This document shows, in pieces, positions 22,055 to 30,752 of a stretch of DNA of 64,000 bases. The DNA comes from Cupriavidus basilensis OR16. GTDB lineage: Bacteria; Pseudomonadota; Gammaproteobacteria; Burkholderiales; Burkholderiaceae. Positions within the stretch are counted from its first letter, which is position 1; each line of letters opens with the position of its first letter. The notes beneath the pieces are model-generated. The model was given only the letters and a program-made list of their open reading frames with translations, was not told the DNA's origin and searched no databases. The stretch spans positions 112,486 through 176,485 of the forward strand of contig NZ_AHJE01000022.1 of assembly GCF_000243095.1 (NCBI RefSeq), written 5' to 3'. The translations under genes were made by a program, and so were the position numbers.

Positions 22055-22489
22055 TTACGGCTTGCGTTGCCGGGCCGCGCGCTCCACATCGGCGAGCATG
22101 CCGGCAATCGTGATCCCGGCCAGCGCGCCATCCATCGCGGCCTGGGCGCGGTCCGCGGCGTGCTTCAGCGCGCCGGTAATTTCCCGCCCCACCATGCACG
22201 CCGGGTTTGGCACGCTGTGGTGCGGCGCGATCAGCGTGGCCGACTCCACCGCGCGGAACACGTCAAGCAACGTGATCGATGTCGCCGCACGCGCCAGCGA
22301 GGCGCCGCCGTTGCTTCCCATCACCGTGCTCACCAGTCCCGCCTCCGCCAACTGGCTGACCAGGCGGCGGATCAGGACCGGGTTCGTACCCACGCTGCCC
22401 GCGATCAGCGACGACGGCAAGGGCTCGGCGGCGCTGGCCAGCAAGGTGAGGATATGAACGGCGACGGCGAATCGGCTGCTGGTGGTCAT
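22055..22489 (-). CDS. Rrf2 family transcriptional regulator
   Basis: A 144-residue winged-helix regulator (MTTSSRFAVAVHILTLLA, then SSLIAGSVGTNPVLIRRLVSQLAEAGLV and GSNGGASLARAATSITLLDVFRAVE, the Rrf2 wing). The three-cysteine Fe-S cluster of IscR/NsrR is absent: only one cysteine (NPACMVG) is seen. It is therefore closer to the YwnA/HypR-like group without a cluster, where a single thiol can act as a redox switch. That suggests control of the neighbouring oxidoreductase in response to oxidative or electrophilic stress, as inference. Confidence 0.88.
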   Translation of the reverse strand: MTTSSRFAVAVHILTLLASAAEPLPSSLIAGSVGTNPVLIRRLVSQLAEAGLVSTVMGSNGGASLARAATSITLLDVFRAVESATLIAPHHSVPNPACMVGREITGALKHAADRAQAAMDGALAGITIAGMLADVERAARQRKP

Positions 22490-22508
22490 GGTGGGTGAGG
22501 CAATATGG

Positions 22509-22521
22509 AACTATCTTAGTT
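22509..22521. promoter_or_regulatory. Operator-like palindrome upstream of the Rrf2-type regulator gene
   Basis: AACTA-TCT-TAGTT, a perfect 5-3-5 inverted repeat followed by AC, 20 bp before the regulator start. With the site at 22022 it defines the shared pattern AACYA-N3-TRGTTAC and suggests autoregulation. The rest of the 458-bp gap up to the tRNA gene (22522-22900) shows no gene or other structure that I can support. Confidence 0.65.
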
Positions 22522-22900
22522 ACAGATGGCGGTCGCGTCAAGCGACGAGCGGGCCACGCAGGCGTGCCGGTGTGACATGCGCCTGCAGCAATAGGGTGGT
22601 TTGCGCCTGAAAACGTCGGAAAACGCGACATTCCGGCATGTGAGTGGCGGAAGAATGCCGGGAGCGCCACTGAAACTGATACACTCACCCGCAGCGCAGC
22701 AGTCGGCTGCTGCTCCGGCTGCGCCCTGGCAATTCGTGTGAGCGCCAGGCCGTGTGGATGTCTCTGCCTCAGCAGGCAAGAGCGGACTCCAAGCCCCGGA
22801 GCGGTCGTTGCTGCGACTGGTATTTAGTATTTAGTTAAGTCGCGCAGTCGCGCCAATATCGAATCGGGAGTACCAAGTTGCAAGATCAGACGCCGGAAAA

Positions 22901-22936
22901 CAAAAAACCCGCAGGGCTCGAAAGCGCTGCGGGTTT
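22901..22936 (-). terminator. Terminator downstream of tRNA-Leu
   Basis: On the minus strand AAACCCGCAG (22927-22936 complement) pairs with CTGCGGGTTT (22905-22914 complement) around a 12-nt loop, followed by a T-rich TTTTTTG run. It lies 12 bp after the tRNA 3' end and should end the tRNA transcript. Confidence 0.8.
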
Positions 22937-22947
22937 CCCGTTTGATC

Positions 22948-23034
22948 TGGTGCCCAGGAGAGGACTCGAACCTCCACAGTGTTGCCACCGCTAGGACCTG
23001 AACCTAGTGCGTCTACCAATTTCGCCACCTGGGC
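22948..23034 (-). tRNA. tRNA-Leu (anticodon CAG)
   Basis: On the minus strand an 87-nt cloverleaf begins GCCCAGGTGGCG and ends CTGGGCACCA, with CCA encoded. The acceptor arms GCCCAGG/CCTGGGC pair fully; the anticodon stem CTAGG/CCTAG encloses TTCAGGT, giving anticodon CAG. A long variable arm (CGGTGGCAACACTG region) marks it as a class II leucine tRNA, and the T loop TTCGAGT is standard. Confidence 0.96.
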
Positions 23035-23103
23035 GGGCGTCGAAACAACCGAAGCGCTCATTATAGCGACCGCAAATCGTTTGTCAAATAATTCTAGAAA
23101 AAA

Positions 23104-25697
23104 TTGAATCAGAATAACTATCCGATCCCTAGTCGGGAAGAAATCCTTGGCGTCCTGAGGACGTCGGGGTCGCCGTTGTCGGGCGGCGATATCGCCAAGG
23201 CGCTCGCCGTCACGCGCAAAGAACACGACGGCTTCCAGAAACGCCTCGCCGCCATGGAGCGCGACGGCCAGATTGAACTGAACCGCAAGGGCCGCTACGA
23301 GCTGGCCAACCAGCCTAACTTTGTGGTCGGCCGTGTGCAGGGCCACCGCGATGGCTTCGGCTTCCTGATCCGCGACGATGGCGATGACGACGTCTTCCTG
23401 CCGGAGCGCGAGCTGCAGAAGGCCATGCACAACGACCGCGCCCAGGTGCGCGTGATCGGCTATGACCGGCGCGGCCGGCCCGAAGGCCAGATCGTCGAGA
23501 TCCTCGAGCGCGCCAACCGCTACGTGATCGGCCGCCTGCTGAGCGAAGGCGGCGTGCTGGTGGTGGCGCCCGAAGACAAGCGCATCAGCCAGGACATCCT
23601 GATCCCGCCGAAGTCGCAAGGCAAGGCGCAAGTCGGCCAGGTGGTCAGCGTCGAGATCATCGACTACCCCGATCGCTACGTGCAGCCCGTGGGCCGCGTG
23701 GTGGAAGTGCTGGGCGACTTCGACGATCCCGGCATGGAAATCGAGATCGCCGTGCGCAAGTACGGCGTGCCGCACGAATTCTCGGATGCGTGCGCCAATG
23801 AAGCCGCCAAACTGCCCGACGAGGTGCGCGAGTCCGACCTGGAGCACCGCATCGACCTGCGCGACGTGCCGCTGGTGACGATCGACGGCGAAGACGCGCG
23901 CGACTTCGACGACGCCGTCTACTGCGAACCCGTCAAGATTGGCCGCTCGAAGGGCTGGCGCCTGGTGGTGGCGATTGCCGATGTGTCGCACTACGTGCGT
24001 CCGGGCACGGCGCTCGACGCCGATGCGCTGGATCGCGCCACTTCGGTGTACTTCCCGCGCCGCGTCATCCCGATGCTGCCGGAAAAGCTCTCCAACGGCC
24101 TGTGCTCGCTGAACCCGCAAGTCGACCGCCTGTGCATGGTGTGCGATGCGGTGATTACCGCCAAGGGCGAACTCAAGGGCTATCAGTTCTATCCCGCCGT
24201 GATGCATTCGGCGGCGCGCCTGACCTATAACGAGGTCTGGTCCGTGCTGTCCAATACCAAGGGCCCGGAGGCGCACAAGCGCGCTGACCTGGTGCCGCAC
24301 CTGCAGAACCTGTACGAGTTGTTCCAGGTCCTGCTCAAGGCGCGGCGCGAGCGTGGCGCGATCGATTTCGACACCACCGAGACCTATATCGTCTGCAACG
24401 CGCAGGGCAAGATCGAGCAGATCCTGCCGCGCACCCGCAACGATGCCCACCGCCTGATCGAGGAATGCATGCTGGCCGCGAACGTGTGCGCCGCCGACTT
24501 CCTCGAACGCTTCAAGCATCCCACGCTGTACCGGATCCACGCCGGCCCGAGCGAGGAAAAGCTGAAGAATCTGCGCGAGTTCCTGCGCACCGTCGGGCTT
24601 TCACTGGCCGGTGGCGACAAGCCGCAGGCAGGCGATTACGCCGATGTGATGGACAAGATCAAGAGCCGTCCCGACGCGCCGATGCTGCAGACCATGCTGC
24701 TGCGCTCGATGCAGCAGGCGGTCTACAGCCCGGACAACATTGGCCACTTTGGCTTGTCGTACGAGGCTTACGCTCACTTCACCAGCCCGATCCGCCGTTA
24801 CCCGGACTTGCTGACGCACCGCGCCATCAAGGCCGTGCTGGCACATACCAAGTACAGGCCGGCATTTGCCCCCCGGGCACCGCGCTGAACACCGCGATCG
24901 CGCCCAAGGCGCGCCGCATGCAGGCCAAGGATGCCGCCGAGAAGGCAGAGCGCAGCGCAGCGCGGGCCCAGCGCAACGAAGCCATCTGGGACGAGCTCGG
25001 CCTGCACTGCTCGGCCAACGAGCGCCGCGCCGATGAAGCCTCGCGCGATGTGGAAGCCTGGCTCAAGTGCTACTTCATGCGCGACAAGCTTGGCAGCGAG
25101 TATTCGGGCACCATCAGCTCGGTCACCTCGTTCGGCATCTTCGTGCAGCTCGACGAGCTCTACGTCGAAGGCCTGGTCCATGTCACCGAGCTGGGCAGCG
25201 ATTACTTCCAGTACGACGAAGCGCGCAATGAACTGCGTGGCGAGCGTACCGGCATCCGCTACCGCCTGACCGATCGCGTCCGCGTGCAGGTTTCGCGCGT
25301 GGATCTCGATGCGCGCAAGATCGACTTCCGCCTGGTGCAGGAGCCCTCGGCCAAGAACCTGCGTGGGCGCGCCCCGACCGCCGACGCTGCGCCGCGCGTG
25401 CCCGCAGCGCATGCCGTGCCCGCGCGCAAGAAGGGCCGTCAGCTGGCCGCGCTGCTGGGTGGCAGCTCCAAGCCGGAAGAGTCGTTCGACGAGACGCTGG
25501 ATCGCGTGATCGAAGAGCAGCCGGTGTTCGAGGCAGTCATGACGCCGGTCAAGCCGCACGTGGGGCAGGGCGCCAAGGCCGGCGGCAAGCCAGCCAAGCA
25601 CGCCGCCAAGCCCAAGCCGCAGCATCTGGGCTCGACGCACAAGGGCGGCGCCAAGCCGGCCGGCAAGAGCAGCCGCGCTTCGCGCAAGCGCACCTGA
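23104..25697 (+). pseudogene. rnr: Exoribonuclease R, interrupted by a frameshift
   Basis: RNase R degrades structured RNA 3' to 5'. The first frame (from TTG 23104 to 24888) holds the winged-helix N-terminus, cold-shock domains and the RNB catalytic domain with DGEDARDFDDAVYCE (metal-binding aspartates) and FTSPIRRYPDLLTHR. After AHTKYRP it falls out of frame next to a C6 run (about 24865-24875). The rest, in a different frame to 25697, contains PPGTALNTAIAPKARRMQ, the S1 domain (YSGTISSVTSFGIFVQLDE, GLVHVTELGSDYF) and a Lys/Ala-rich tail. A net -1 change (or +2) is needed to explain it. A homopolymer sequencing error is as likely as a real lesion. Confidence 0.9.
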
Positions 25698-25785
25698 TGG
25701 CCAGGGAGCCGGCGCCGGTTTGTCCGGTTCCGGCTCTCGCGCTGCAGACGCCAGGCAAGCCCCGGCGGGAATGTACAATCTCGCC

Positions 25786-26528
25786 ATGGCTAAACAAAAA
25801 CTCCTGATCGGCTTTCACGCCGTCACCGCGCGCCTGCGCCAGGACGCCACTGGCGTCACCGATGTCTACGTAGAATCCGCGCGGCGTGACCGCCGCATGC
25901 AGGACTTCATCCGCCTTGCCGAAAGCCTCAACGTCCGCCTGCATCCGGTGGACGCCGAGCGCCTGCGTGGCATGGCCGGCACCGACCGTCACCAGGGCGT
26001 GGTCGCCCGCGCCGAAGATGTGGCGCTGGCCCTCAATCTTGACGAGCTGCTCGACGGCATCGAGGGCACGCCCTTGCTGCTGGTGCTCGACGGTGTCACC
26101 GATCCGCACAACCTGGGTGCTTGCCTGCGCGTGGCCGATGGCGCCGGCGCGCAAGCCGTGACCCCCCGAAGGACGGCAGCGTGGGCTTGAACACGACGGT
26201 GGCCAAGGTGGCCAGCGGCGCCGCGGAAACCGTCCCCTACATCACCGTCACCAACCTGGCGCGCACCCTGCGCGAGTTGCAGGAGCGCGGCATCTGGGTG
26301 ATCGGCACTGCCGATGGCACGGAAAAGACGCTCTACGACGTCGACTTCAAGGGCCCGATCGCCCTGGTAATGGGCGCCGAAGGCGAAGGCATGCGCCGCC
26401 TCACCCGCGAAACCTGCGACGAGCTCGTCAGCATCCCGATGGCCGGCGGCGTGGAAAGCCTGAACGTTTCCGTGGCCAGCGGCGTGTGCCTGTATGAGGC
26501 GGTGCGCCAGCGCCGCCTTAAGCGCTGA
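25786..26528 (+). pseudogene. rlmB: 23S rRNA (guanosine-2'-O)-methyltransferase RlmB, interrupted by a frameshift
   Basis: A SpoU-class TrmH-family methyltransferase that methylates G2251 in 23S rRNA. From ATG 25786 (MAKQKLLIGFHAVTARL) the frame is good through the SpoU motif 1 [25 protein letters not shown]. It then breaks at a C6 run (26160-26168) and stops at 26190. The rest is in another frame: [36 protein letters not shown] (motif 2) and [15 protein letters not shown] (motif 3), ending at 26528. One inserted base restores the expected VIPPKDGS junction. TACAAT at 25774-25779 lies only 6 nt before the ATG. Confidence 0.9.
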
Positions 26529-26548
26529 ACGTTGGGGAGCAATCCGTG

Positions 26549-27295
26549 ATGGCGGATATCGACGCGCAGGCGCTCGCGGCATCGCGCCGCCTGATCGGCG
26601 AAGCGACCAACATCATGGTGCTCACCGGCGCGGGCGTATCCGCCGAGTCCGGCGTGCCCACGTTCCGCGATGCCATGACCGGCTTGTGGTCGCGCTTCAA
26701 TCCTGAAGAGCTGGCCCAGGAAGACGCCTACCGGCGCCAGCCCGCGCTGGTCTGGGAGTGGTACCTGCACCGGCGCGAGCTGGTGGCGGCCACGCATCCC
26801 AACCCGGCGCACATCGCGCTGGTGGCGCTCGCCGCGCAGAAAGCCGTCACCCTGGTCACGCAAAACGTGGATGGCCTGCACCAGCGCGCCGGCAGCCGCG
26901 ATGTGATCGAGTTGCACGGCAATCTGTTCGCCAACAAGTGGCTGGACGGCTGCGGCCGTTGCGATGCGGCGACCGCCGTGCCGGGCAAGCCGCCGCGCTG
27001 CTCGCTTTGCAACGCCATGATGCGCCCCGGCGTGGTGTGGTTTGGCGAGGAACTGCCGCGCGTGGCGCGCTATCGCGCCGAGCACGCGGCCGAGCAGTGC
27101 GATCTGTGCATCGTGGTGGGCACCTCTGGCCTGGTCTACCCGGCAGCCGGCTTGCCCGGCGCCGCCAAGGATCAGGGCGCGCATGTCATCGTGGTCAATC
27201 CCGAGCCTTCGGCGCTGGACCAGACTGCCGATCTGGTGCTGCGCGGACCGGCCGGGGTGGTCTTGCCTATGCTGTGGGGCGGCATGCCCGCCTGA
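26549..27295 (+). CDS. NAD-dependent protein deacylase (Sir2 family)
   Basis: A 248-residue sirtuin that removes acetyl or acyl groups from lysines using NAD+. It has LTGAGVSAESGVPTFRD (NAD-binding), TQNVDGLHQRAGS, the catalytic ELHGN histidine, and the zinc-binding CGRC...CSLC pairs. PGVVWFGEELP and VVGTSGLVYPAAGLP complete the fold. The usual Tyr/Arg pair of desuccinylases is not clearly in place in the early loop. ATG 26549 has a GGGGAG ribosome binding site; GTG 26546 is also possible. It follows rlmB by 20 bp. Confidence 0.92.
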   Translation: MADIDAQALAASRRLIGEATNIMVLTGAGVSAESGVPTFRDAMTGLWSRFNPEELAQEDAYRRQPALVWEWYLHRRELVAATHPNPAHIALVALAAQKAVTLVTQNVDGLHQRAGSRDVIELHGNLFANKWLDGCGRCDAATAVPGKPPRCSLCNAMMRPGVVWFGEELPRVARYRAEHAAEQCDLCIVVGTSGLVYPAAGLPGAAKDQGAHVIVVNPEPSALDQTADLVLRGPAGVVLPMLWGGMPA

Positions 27296-27322
27296 ATCCC
27301 TTGGCCCCCGGGCGGCTAGGCG

Positions 27323-27356
27323 GCGCGCCGAGAAATTCAGCGCGCCGAGAAAATCA
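27323..27356. repeat. Tandem 17-bp direct repeat upstream of the HxlR-type regulator gene
   Basis: Two adjacent copies, 27323-27339 and 27340-27356, of GCGCGCCGAGAAAWTCA differ at one base. They lie about 80 bp before the regulator start, just upstream of the GTTATCG direct repeats, where operator sites would be expected. Confidence 0.75.
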
Positions 27357-27360
27357 TCTG

Positions 27361-27378
27361 GTTATCGTCCAGTTATCG
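27361..27378. promoter_or_regulatory. Pair of GTTATCG direct repeats, candidate regulator binding site
   Basis: GTTATCG occurs at 27361-27367 and 27372-27378, start to start 11 bp, one helical turn. It sits between the tandem 17-bp repeat and the short upstream ORF of the HxlR-type regulator gene. Binding is inferred only from the spacing and position. Confidence 0.45.
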
Positions 27379-27404
27379 AAGTGAAATGTTGCGAAGGGAT
27401 TAAC

Positions 27405-27434
27405 ATGGCGGAGTTGCAGCCACTTCATCCCTAG
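27405..27434 (+). CDS. Nine-residue upstream ORF coupled to the HxlR-type regulator
   Basis: ATG 27405 is preceded at a good distance by AAGGG (27393-27397) and encodes MAELQPLHP, ending with TAG at 27432-27434, two bases before the regulator ATG at 27437. The regulator itself has no ribosome binding site, so its translation may depend on ribosomes finishing this short ORF. No family can be assigned to so short a peptide. Confidence 0.5.
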   Translation: MAELQPLHP

Positions 27435-27436
27435 CA

Positions 27437-28420
27437 ATGCCGCAGCCTATCGATACCGCCGCACTCCACCTGGTCCTGCTCAACAGTTCTGTCAACCACG
27501 CCATGCAGCATGTGGGAGACAGGTGGACGCTTTCCATTTTGCTGCGCGCATTCCTCGGCACCAGCCGTTTCGACGATTTTCAGCAGCAGCTCGGCATTCC
27601 GCGCCAGACCCTGAGCGTACGGCTCAAGGCCCTGGTGGAGCTGGGCATGCTGCGCACGCGCCCCTATCAAGAGCACGCGCTGCGGCTGGAGTACCGGCTG
27701 ACCGGGATGGGGCTGGCGATGTATCCATGCGTGCTGATGAGCTGGCGCTGGGAGAAGCGCTGGGGGCGGCCGAGCGCGGCGTTGCCGGACCGGCTGACAC
27801 ATCGCGCCTGCGGTCACCAGATGACCCCGCTGATGGTATGCGCGCATTGCCGTGCCGAGGTGCTGGTGGAGGATGTGATGCCGTCCTATAACCTGGACGG
27901 CTTGCGCAATGACACGGACACGGACACGGACACGGACGCGGCGCAGGCAGGCCAGCCGGCACGGGCGCGCCGCTGGGCGGGCCAGGCGCTGAGCGAGGGC
28001 AAGGCAGGGCAATCGCAGGAAAACATCGTGGAGCTGCTCAACGACCGCTGGGTCTTGCTGCTGCTGGCTGCCGTGATGGTCGGCTGCCATAGCTACGACG
28101 CGCTGCAGTCGGTACTGGGCATCGGCTCCAGCGTGCTTGCCGCGCGCTTGAAGATGCTGTCGAACACGGGCATGCTCAGCCGCGAAGCCTCGCGCGACGA
28201 CGCGCGCCGCTTTGTCTACCGGCTCACGCCGCGCAGCCGCGACCTGTTCTCGTATATCGCCACGCTGGGATATTGGGCGCGCAGTCATCTGCCGGGTTGC
28301 CCGGACAGCCTGCGCCTGGTTCATCGCAGCTGCGGGGCGCCGCTGGTGCCCACGGTGGTTTGCGATCGCTGCGAAGTCGCGTTGCTACCCCAGGACGTGA
28401 GCTATCCCGGCCGGTCCTGA
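27437..28420 (+). CDS. Tandem-domain HxlR-type winged-helix transcriptional regulator
   Basis: A 327-residue protein with two HxlR-like winged-helix domains. The first (about residues 13-105) has HVGDRWTLSILLRAFLGTSRFDDF and GIPRQTLSVRLKALVELGML; the second (about 195-290) has LNDRWVLLLLAAVMVGCHSYDAL and GIGSSVLAARLKMLSNTGML. Each is followed by a matching Cys/His segment, HRACGHQM...CAHC and HRSCGAPL...CDRC, which could form small zinc-binding or redox elements. The domains are joined by a linker with an Asp-Thr repeat. HxlR regulators respond to aldehydes or aromatic compounds in known cases, and this one faces a catabolic cluster, so it is its likely regulator. Confidence 0.88.
   Translation: MPQPIDTAALHLVLLNSSVNHAMQHVGDRWTLSILLRAFLGTSRFDDFQQQLGIPRQTLSVRLKALVELGMLRTRPYQEHALRLEYRLTGMGLAMYPCVLMSWRWEKRWGRPSAALPDRLTHRACGHQMTPLMVCAHCRAEVLVEDVMPSYNLDGLRNDTDTDTDTDAAQAGQPARARRWAGQALSEGKAGQSQENIVELLNDRWVLLLLAAVMVGCHSYDALQSVLGIGSSVLAARLKMLSNTGMLSREASRDDARRFVYRLTPRSRDLFSYIATLGYWARSHLPGCPDSLRLVHRSCGAPLVPTVVCDRCEVALLPQDVSYPGRS
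27911..27934 (+). repeat. Hexanucleotide microsatellite inside the HxlR-type regulator gene
   Basis: Four exact GACACG units encode a (Asp-Thr) repeat in the interdomain linker. As the unit is six bases, changes in copy number would alter linker length by two residues without breaking the frame. Confidence 0.85.
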
Positions 28421-28434
28421 GGCCGGCCGGCTTT
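28407..28434. terminator. Hairpin terminator between the convergent regulator and thiolase genes
   Basis: Self-complementary CCGGCCGG at 28407-28414 and 28423-28430, separated by eight bases, then CTTTT. It overlaps the regulator stop codon and lies just beyond the thiolase stop. Confidence 0.65.
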
Positions 28435-28439
28435 TCAGG

Positions 28440-29675
28440 TTAATCCCTCACGCCAACCACGAAGCTCGCCACCGTGGCACACGAGCCACCGATATTGAGC
28501 GTGGCAAAGGTGCGCGCGCCGCCCACCTGGCAATCGCCGGCGCGGCCGGTGACCTGGCGCGCGGCGTCGAGCAGCATGCGCGCCCCCGTGGCGCCCACCG
28601 GATGGCCACAGCCGATCAGGCCCCCCGACGGGTTTAGCGGAAGGCCGCCGTCCGGCTCGATCAGGCCGGACTCGATGGCCTGCCAGCTCTGCCCCGGCGG
28701 GGTCAGCCCGAAGTGGTCGATCGCCATGTACTCGGTGGTGGTGAAGCAGTCATGGGTTTCGATGCCGTCGAGTTGTCGCGGGCCGGCAATGCCCGCGCGC
28801 CGCCACGCGTCCGTGATGGTGTCGCGCACATGAGGGAACACGTACTGCGCGTCCCGGCTGCGTTCGAGCTTGTCGAGAAAGCGGATGCCGGCATTGCGAT
28901 GACCCCAGCCGAGGATGCGCGGCAGGTCAGCCAGCCGCACGCCACGCCGCGCCGCATGCGCCTGCGCGAAGCGCGCCGAGGCGACTACGATGGCGCAGGC
29001 GCCGTCGGTCACCTGGCCGCAATCCTGGCGGCGGGTGCCAGGTTCGATCAGCGGGTTGGCCTGGTCGTCGTCGGTAAAGCTGGCAGCCTCGAACCGCCAG
29101 TTGCGCGTCTGTGCCAGCGGATTGCGGCGCGCGTTGCCGTAGTTGATCTCGGCGATGCGATTCAGGTGGCGGCGGTCCAGCCCGTAGCGGCGCGCATATT
29201 CGCCGGCCAGACGGCCGAACACGGCGGGCCACATATAGGTGCATTCGATCTCCTCCCGGCCTTGCCACGCAGCACCGTTCTGGTTACGCGAAGCGACGTC
29301 GCCGGGCAGGTTCTTGAACTCCTCCGCGCCCAGCACCAGCACGCAGTCGTAGCGCCCGGCCTCGATCTCTGCCATGGCAGCCAGCGTTGCCAGCGATGAC
29401 GACGCGCACGCGCCTTCATGGCGCATGGCGGGCACGCCCCAGAGCTCAGGTACCACCTGCGCCACCATGGCGCCCAGGTGGGCCTGCTGGCGCTGCATCT
29501 CGCCAAACGCGTTGCCAACGTGGATGGATTCGATGGCGGCAGGGTCGAGCTGGCAGTCGGCCAGCGCACCCAGCGTGGCGTCGCGCATCATGTCGCTGAT
29601 GTCCAGCCCCTGGCGCGACCATGCGCGCGCGAAATCGGTCTGGTAGCCGCCCAGGATATAGACGCTATGGGTCAT
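28440..29675 (-). CDS. Thiolase family protein (SCP-x/acetyl-CoA acetyltransferase-like)
   Basis: A 411-residue thiolase-fold protein, last gene of the minus-strand catabolic series. The nucleophilic cysteine is Cys90 in HEGACASSS; the C-terminal motifs are GIETHDCFTTTEYMA and NPSGGLIGCGHPVGATG. The HDCF form instead of NEAF, and length, place it with the sterol-carrier-protein-x/lipid-transfer thiolases rather than classical degradative ones. Some of these act in steroid or aromatic side-chain removal, others have no thiolytic activity. It overlaps the upstream nitronate monooxygenase gene by ATGA (29672-29675). Confidence 0.87.
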   Translation of the reverse strand: MTHSVYILGGYQTDFARAWSRQGLDISDMMRDATLGALADCQLDPAAIESIHVGNAFGEMQRQQAHLGAMVAQVVPELWGVPAMRHEGACASSSLATLAAMAEIEAGRYDCVLVLGAEEFKNLPGDVASRNQNGAAWQGREEIECTYMWPAVFGRLAGEYARRYGLDRRHLNRIAEINYGNARRNPLAQTRNWRFEAASFTDDDQANPLIEPGTRRQDCGQVTDGACAIVVASARFAQAHAARRGVRLADLPRILGWGHRNAGIRFLDKLERSRDAQYVFPHVRDTITDAWRRAGIAGPRQLDGIETHDCFTTTEYMAIDHFGLTPPGQSWQAIESGLIEPDGGLPLNPSGGLIGCGHPVGATGARMLLDAARQVTGRAGDCQVGGARTFATLNIGGSCATVASFVVGVRD

Positions 29676-30700
29676 GCCGTGGCTCCCGCAGGGTGGTTGA
29701 CGGCATCGGTGGCAACCGCGGTGCGCGCGTCATGGACGGGATAGGGCGCGCCGCCAAACCGCCGTGCCGCCTGCCGGTACTCGTGCTCCAGGCGGTCCAC
29801 CACGGCCGCCACGGGTTCGACGCGGCGGATGGCGCCCAGCCCCTGGCCCGCGGCCCACACCTCGGTCCAGCGCTTGCCGGCGAAGGACTGGCTGCTGTCG
29901 TAGTTGCGCCCGGGCGGCGGCGGCAGGTTGGCAGGATCCAGCCCGTTGGCGACCAAGCTGGGTTTGAGCCAGCTTGCCGGCGTGCCGGTGATGCAGTCGC
30001 TGACCAGCACATCGTCGGCATCGCTGTCGACCAGCATGCGCTTGTAAGCCTCGGGGGCCAGGCTTTCGTCGGTGGCGATGAAGCGCGTGCCCATGTAGAC
30101 GAAATCCGCGCCGGCCGCGAGCGCGCCAGCCACGCCCCAGCCGTCGGCAATGCCGCCGCCGATCACCAGGTAGCCGTCGAAGAACTCGCGCACCGCCGAG
30201 ACAAAGGCGAAAGGCGACAGCGCTCCCGTATGCCCGCCGGCACCGGCTGAGACGCAGGCCAGGCCATCGACGCCTGCCGCCGCCGCTTTCCTGGCGAGGC
30301 CGATATTGACGACATCGGCGAAGACCAGGCCGCCATAGCCGTGTACCACCTCTAGCGCCGGCTTGGGGCTGCCCAGCGCGGTGATGACAATGGGGGGCTG
30401 GTAGCGGGCGATCAGCTCCAGATCTTGCGGCAAGCGCTGGTTGGACGAATGTGTGACCAGGTTTGCCGCCCACGGCGCGATGCGCGCGGCGGGATCGGCG
30501 GCGCGCGCCGCGGCCAGGCCTTCGGTGATGTCGCGCATCCAGGCGTCCAGCGTCTCGATGGGCCGCGCATTGGGCGTGGGAAAGGAGCCGACGATGCCGG
30601 CGCGGCACGCGGCAATCACCAGCTCAGGGCCGGAGATCAGGAACATCGGCGCGGCGAACACAGGCAGGCGCAGCGTGTTGTAAAAGGGGTCTGGTTGCAT
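29672..30700 (-). CDS. Nitronate monooxygenase (2-nitropropane dioxygenase family)
   Basis: A 342-residue FMN-dependent TIM-barrel protein starting at ATG 30700 (MQPDPFYNTLRLPVFAAPMF). Typical elements are AAPMFLISGPELVIAACRAG, ADVVNIGLARKAAAAGVDGL with the following AGGHTG flavin-phosphate loop, and VIGGGIADGWGVAGALAAGA plus VYMGTRFIATDES. Enzymes of this family oxidise nitronates, but many members work as FMN-dependent oxidoreductases or enoyl reductases of unknown substrate. Its place between a Bug-type protein and a thiolase suggests a role in the same catabolic pathway. Confidence 0.87.
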   Translation of the reverse strand: MQPDPFYNTLRLPVFAAPMFLISGPELVIAACRAGIVGSFPTPNARPIETLDAWMRDITEGLAAARAADPAARIAPWAANLVTHSSNQRLPQDLELIARYQPPIVITALGSPKPALEVVHGYGGLVFADVVNIGLARKAAAAGVDGLACVSAGAGGHTGALSPFAFVSAVREFFDGYLVIGGGIADGWGVAGALAAGADFVYMGTRFIATDESLAPEAYKRMLVDSDADDVLVSDCITGTPASWLKPSLVANGLDPANLPPPPGRNYDSSQSFAGKRWTEVWAAGQGLGAIRRVEPVAAVVDRLEHEYRQAARRFGGAPYPVHDARTAVATDAVNHPAGATA

Positions 30701-30752
30701 GGGCAGGTTCGATCGGGAGTTGGACAAAGGCAAGGCAAAGCAAGGCAAAGCG

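Noticed and set aside
27911..27934. CRISPR-like or satellite array
   Set aside because: Only four hexamers without spacers, inside a coding frame; a simple microsatellite.
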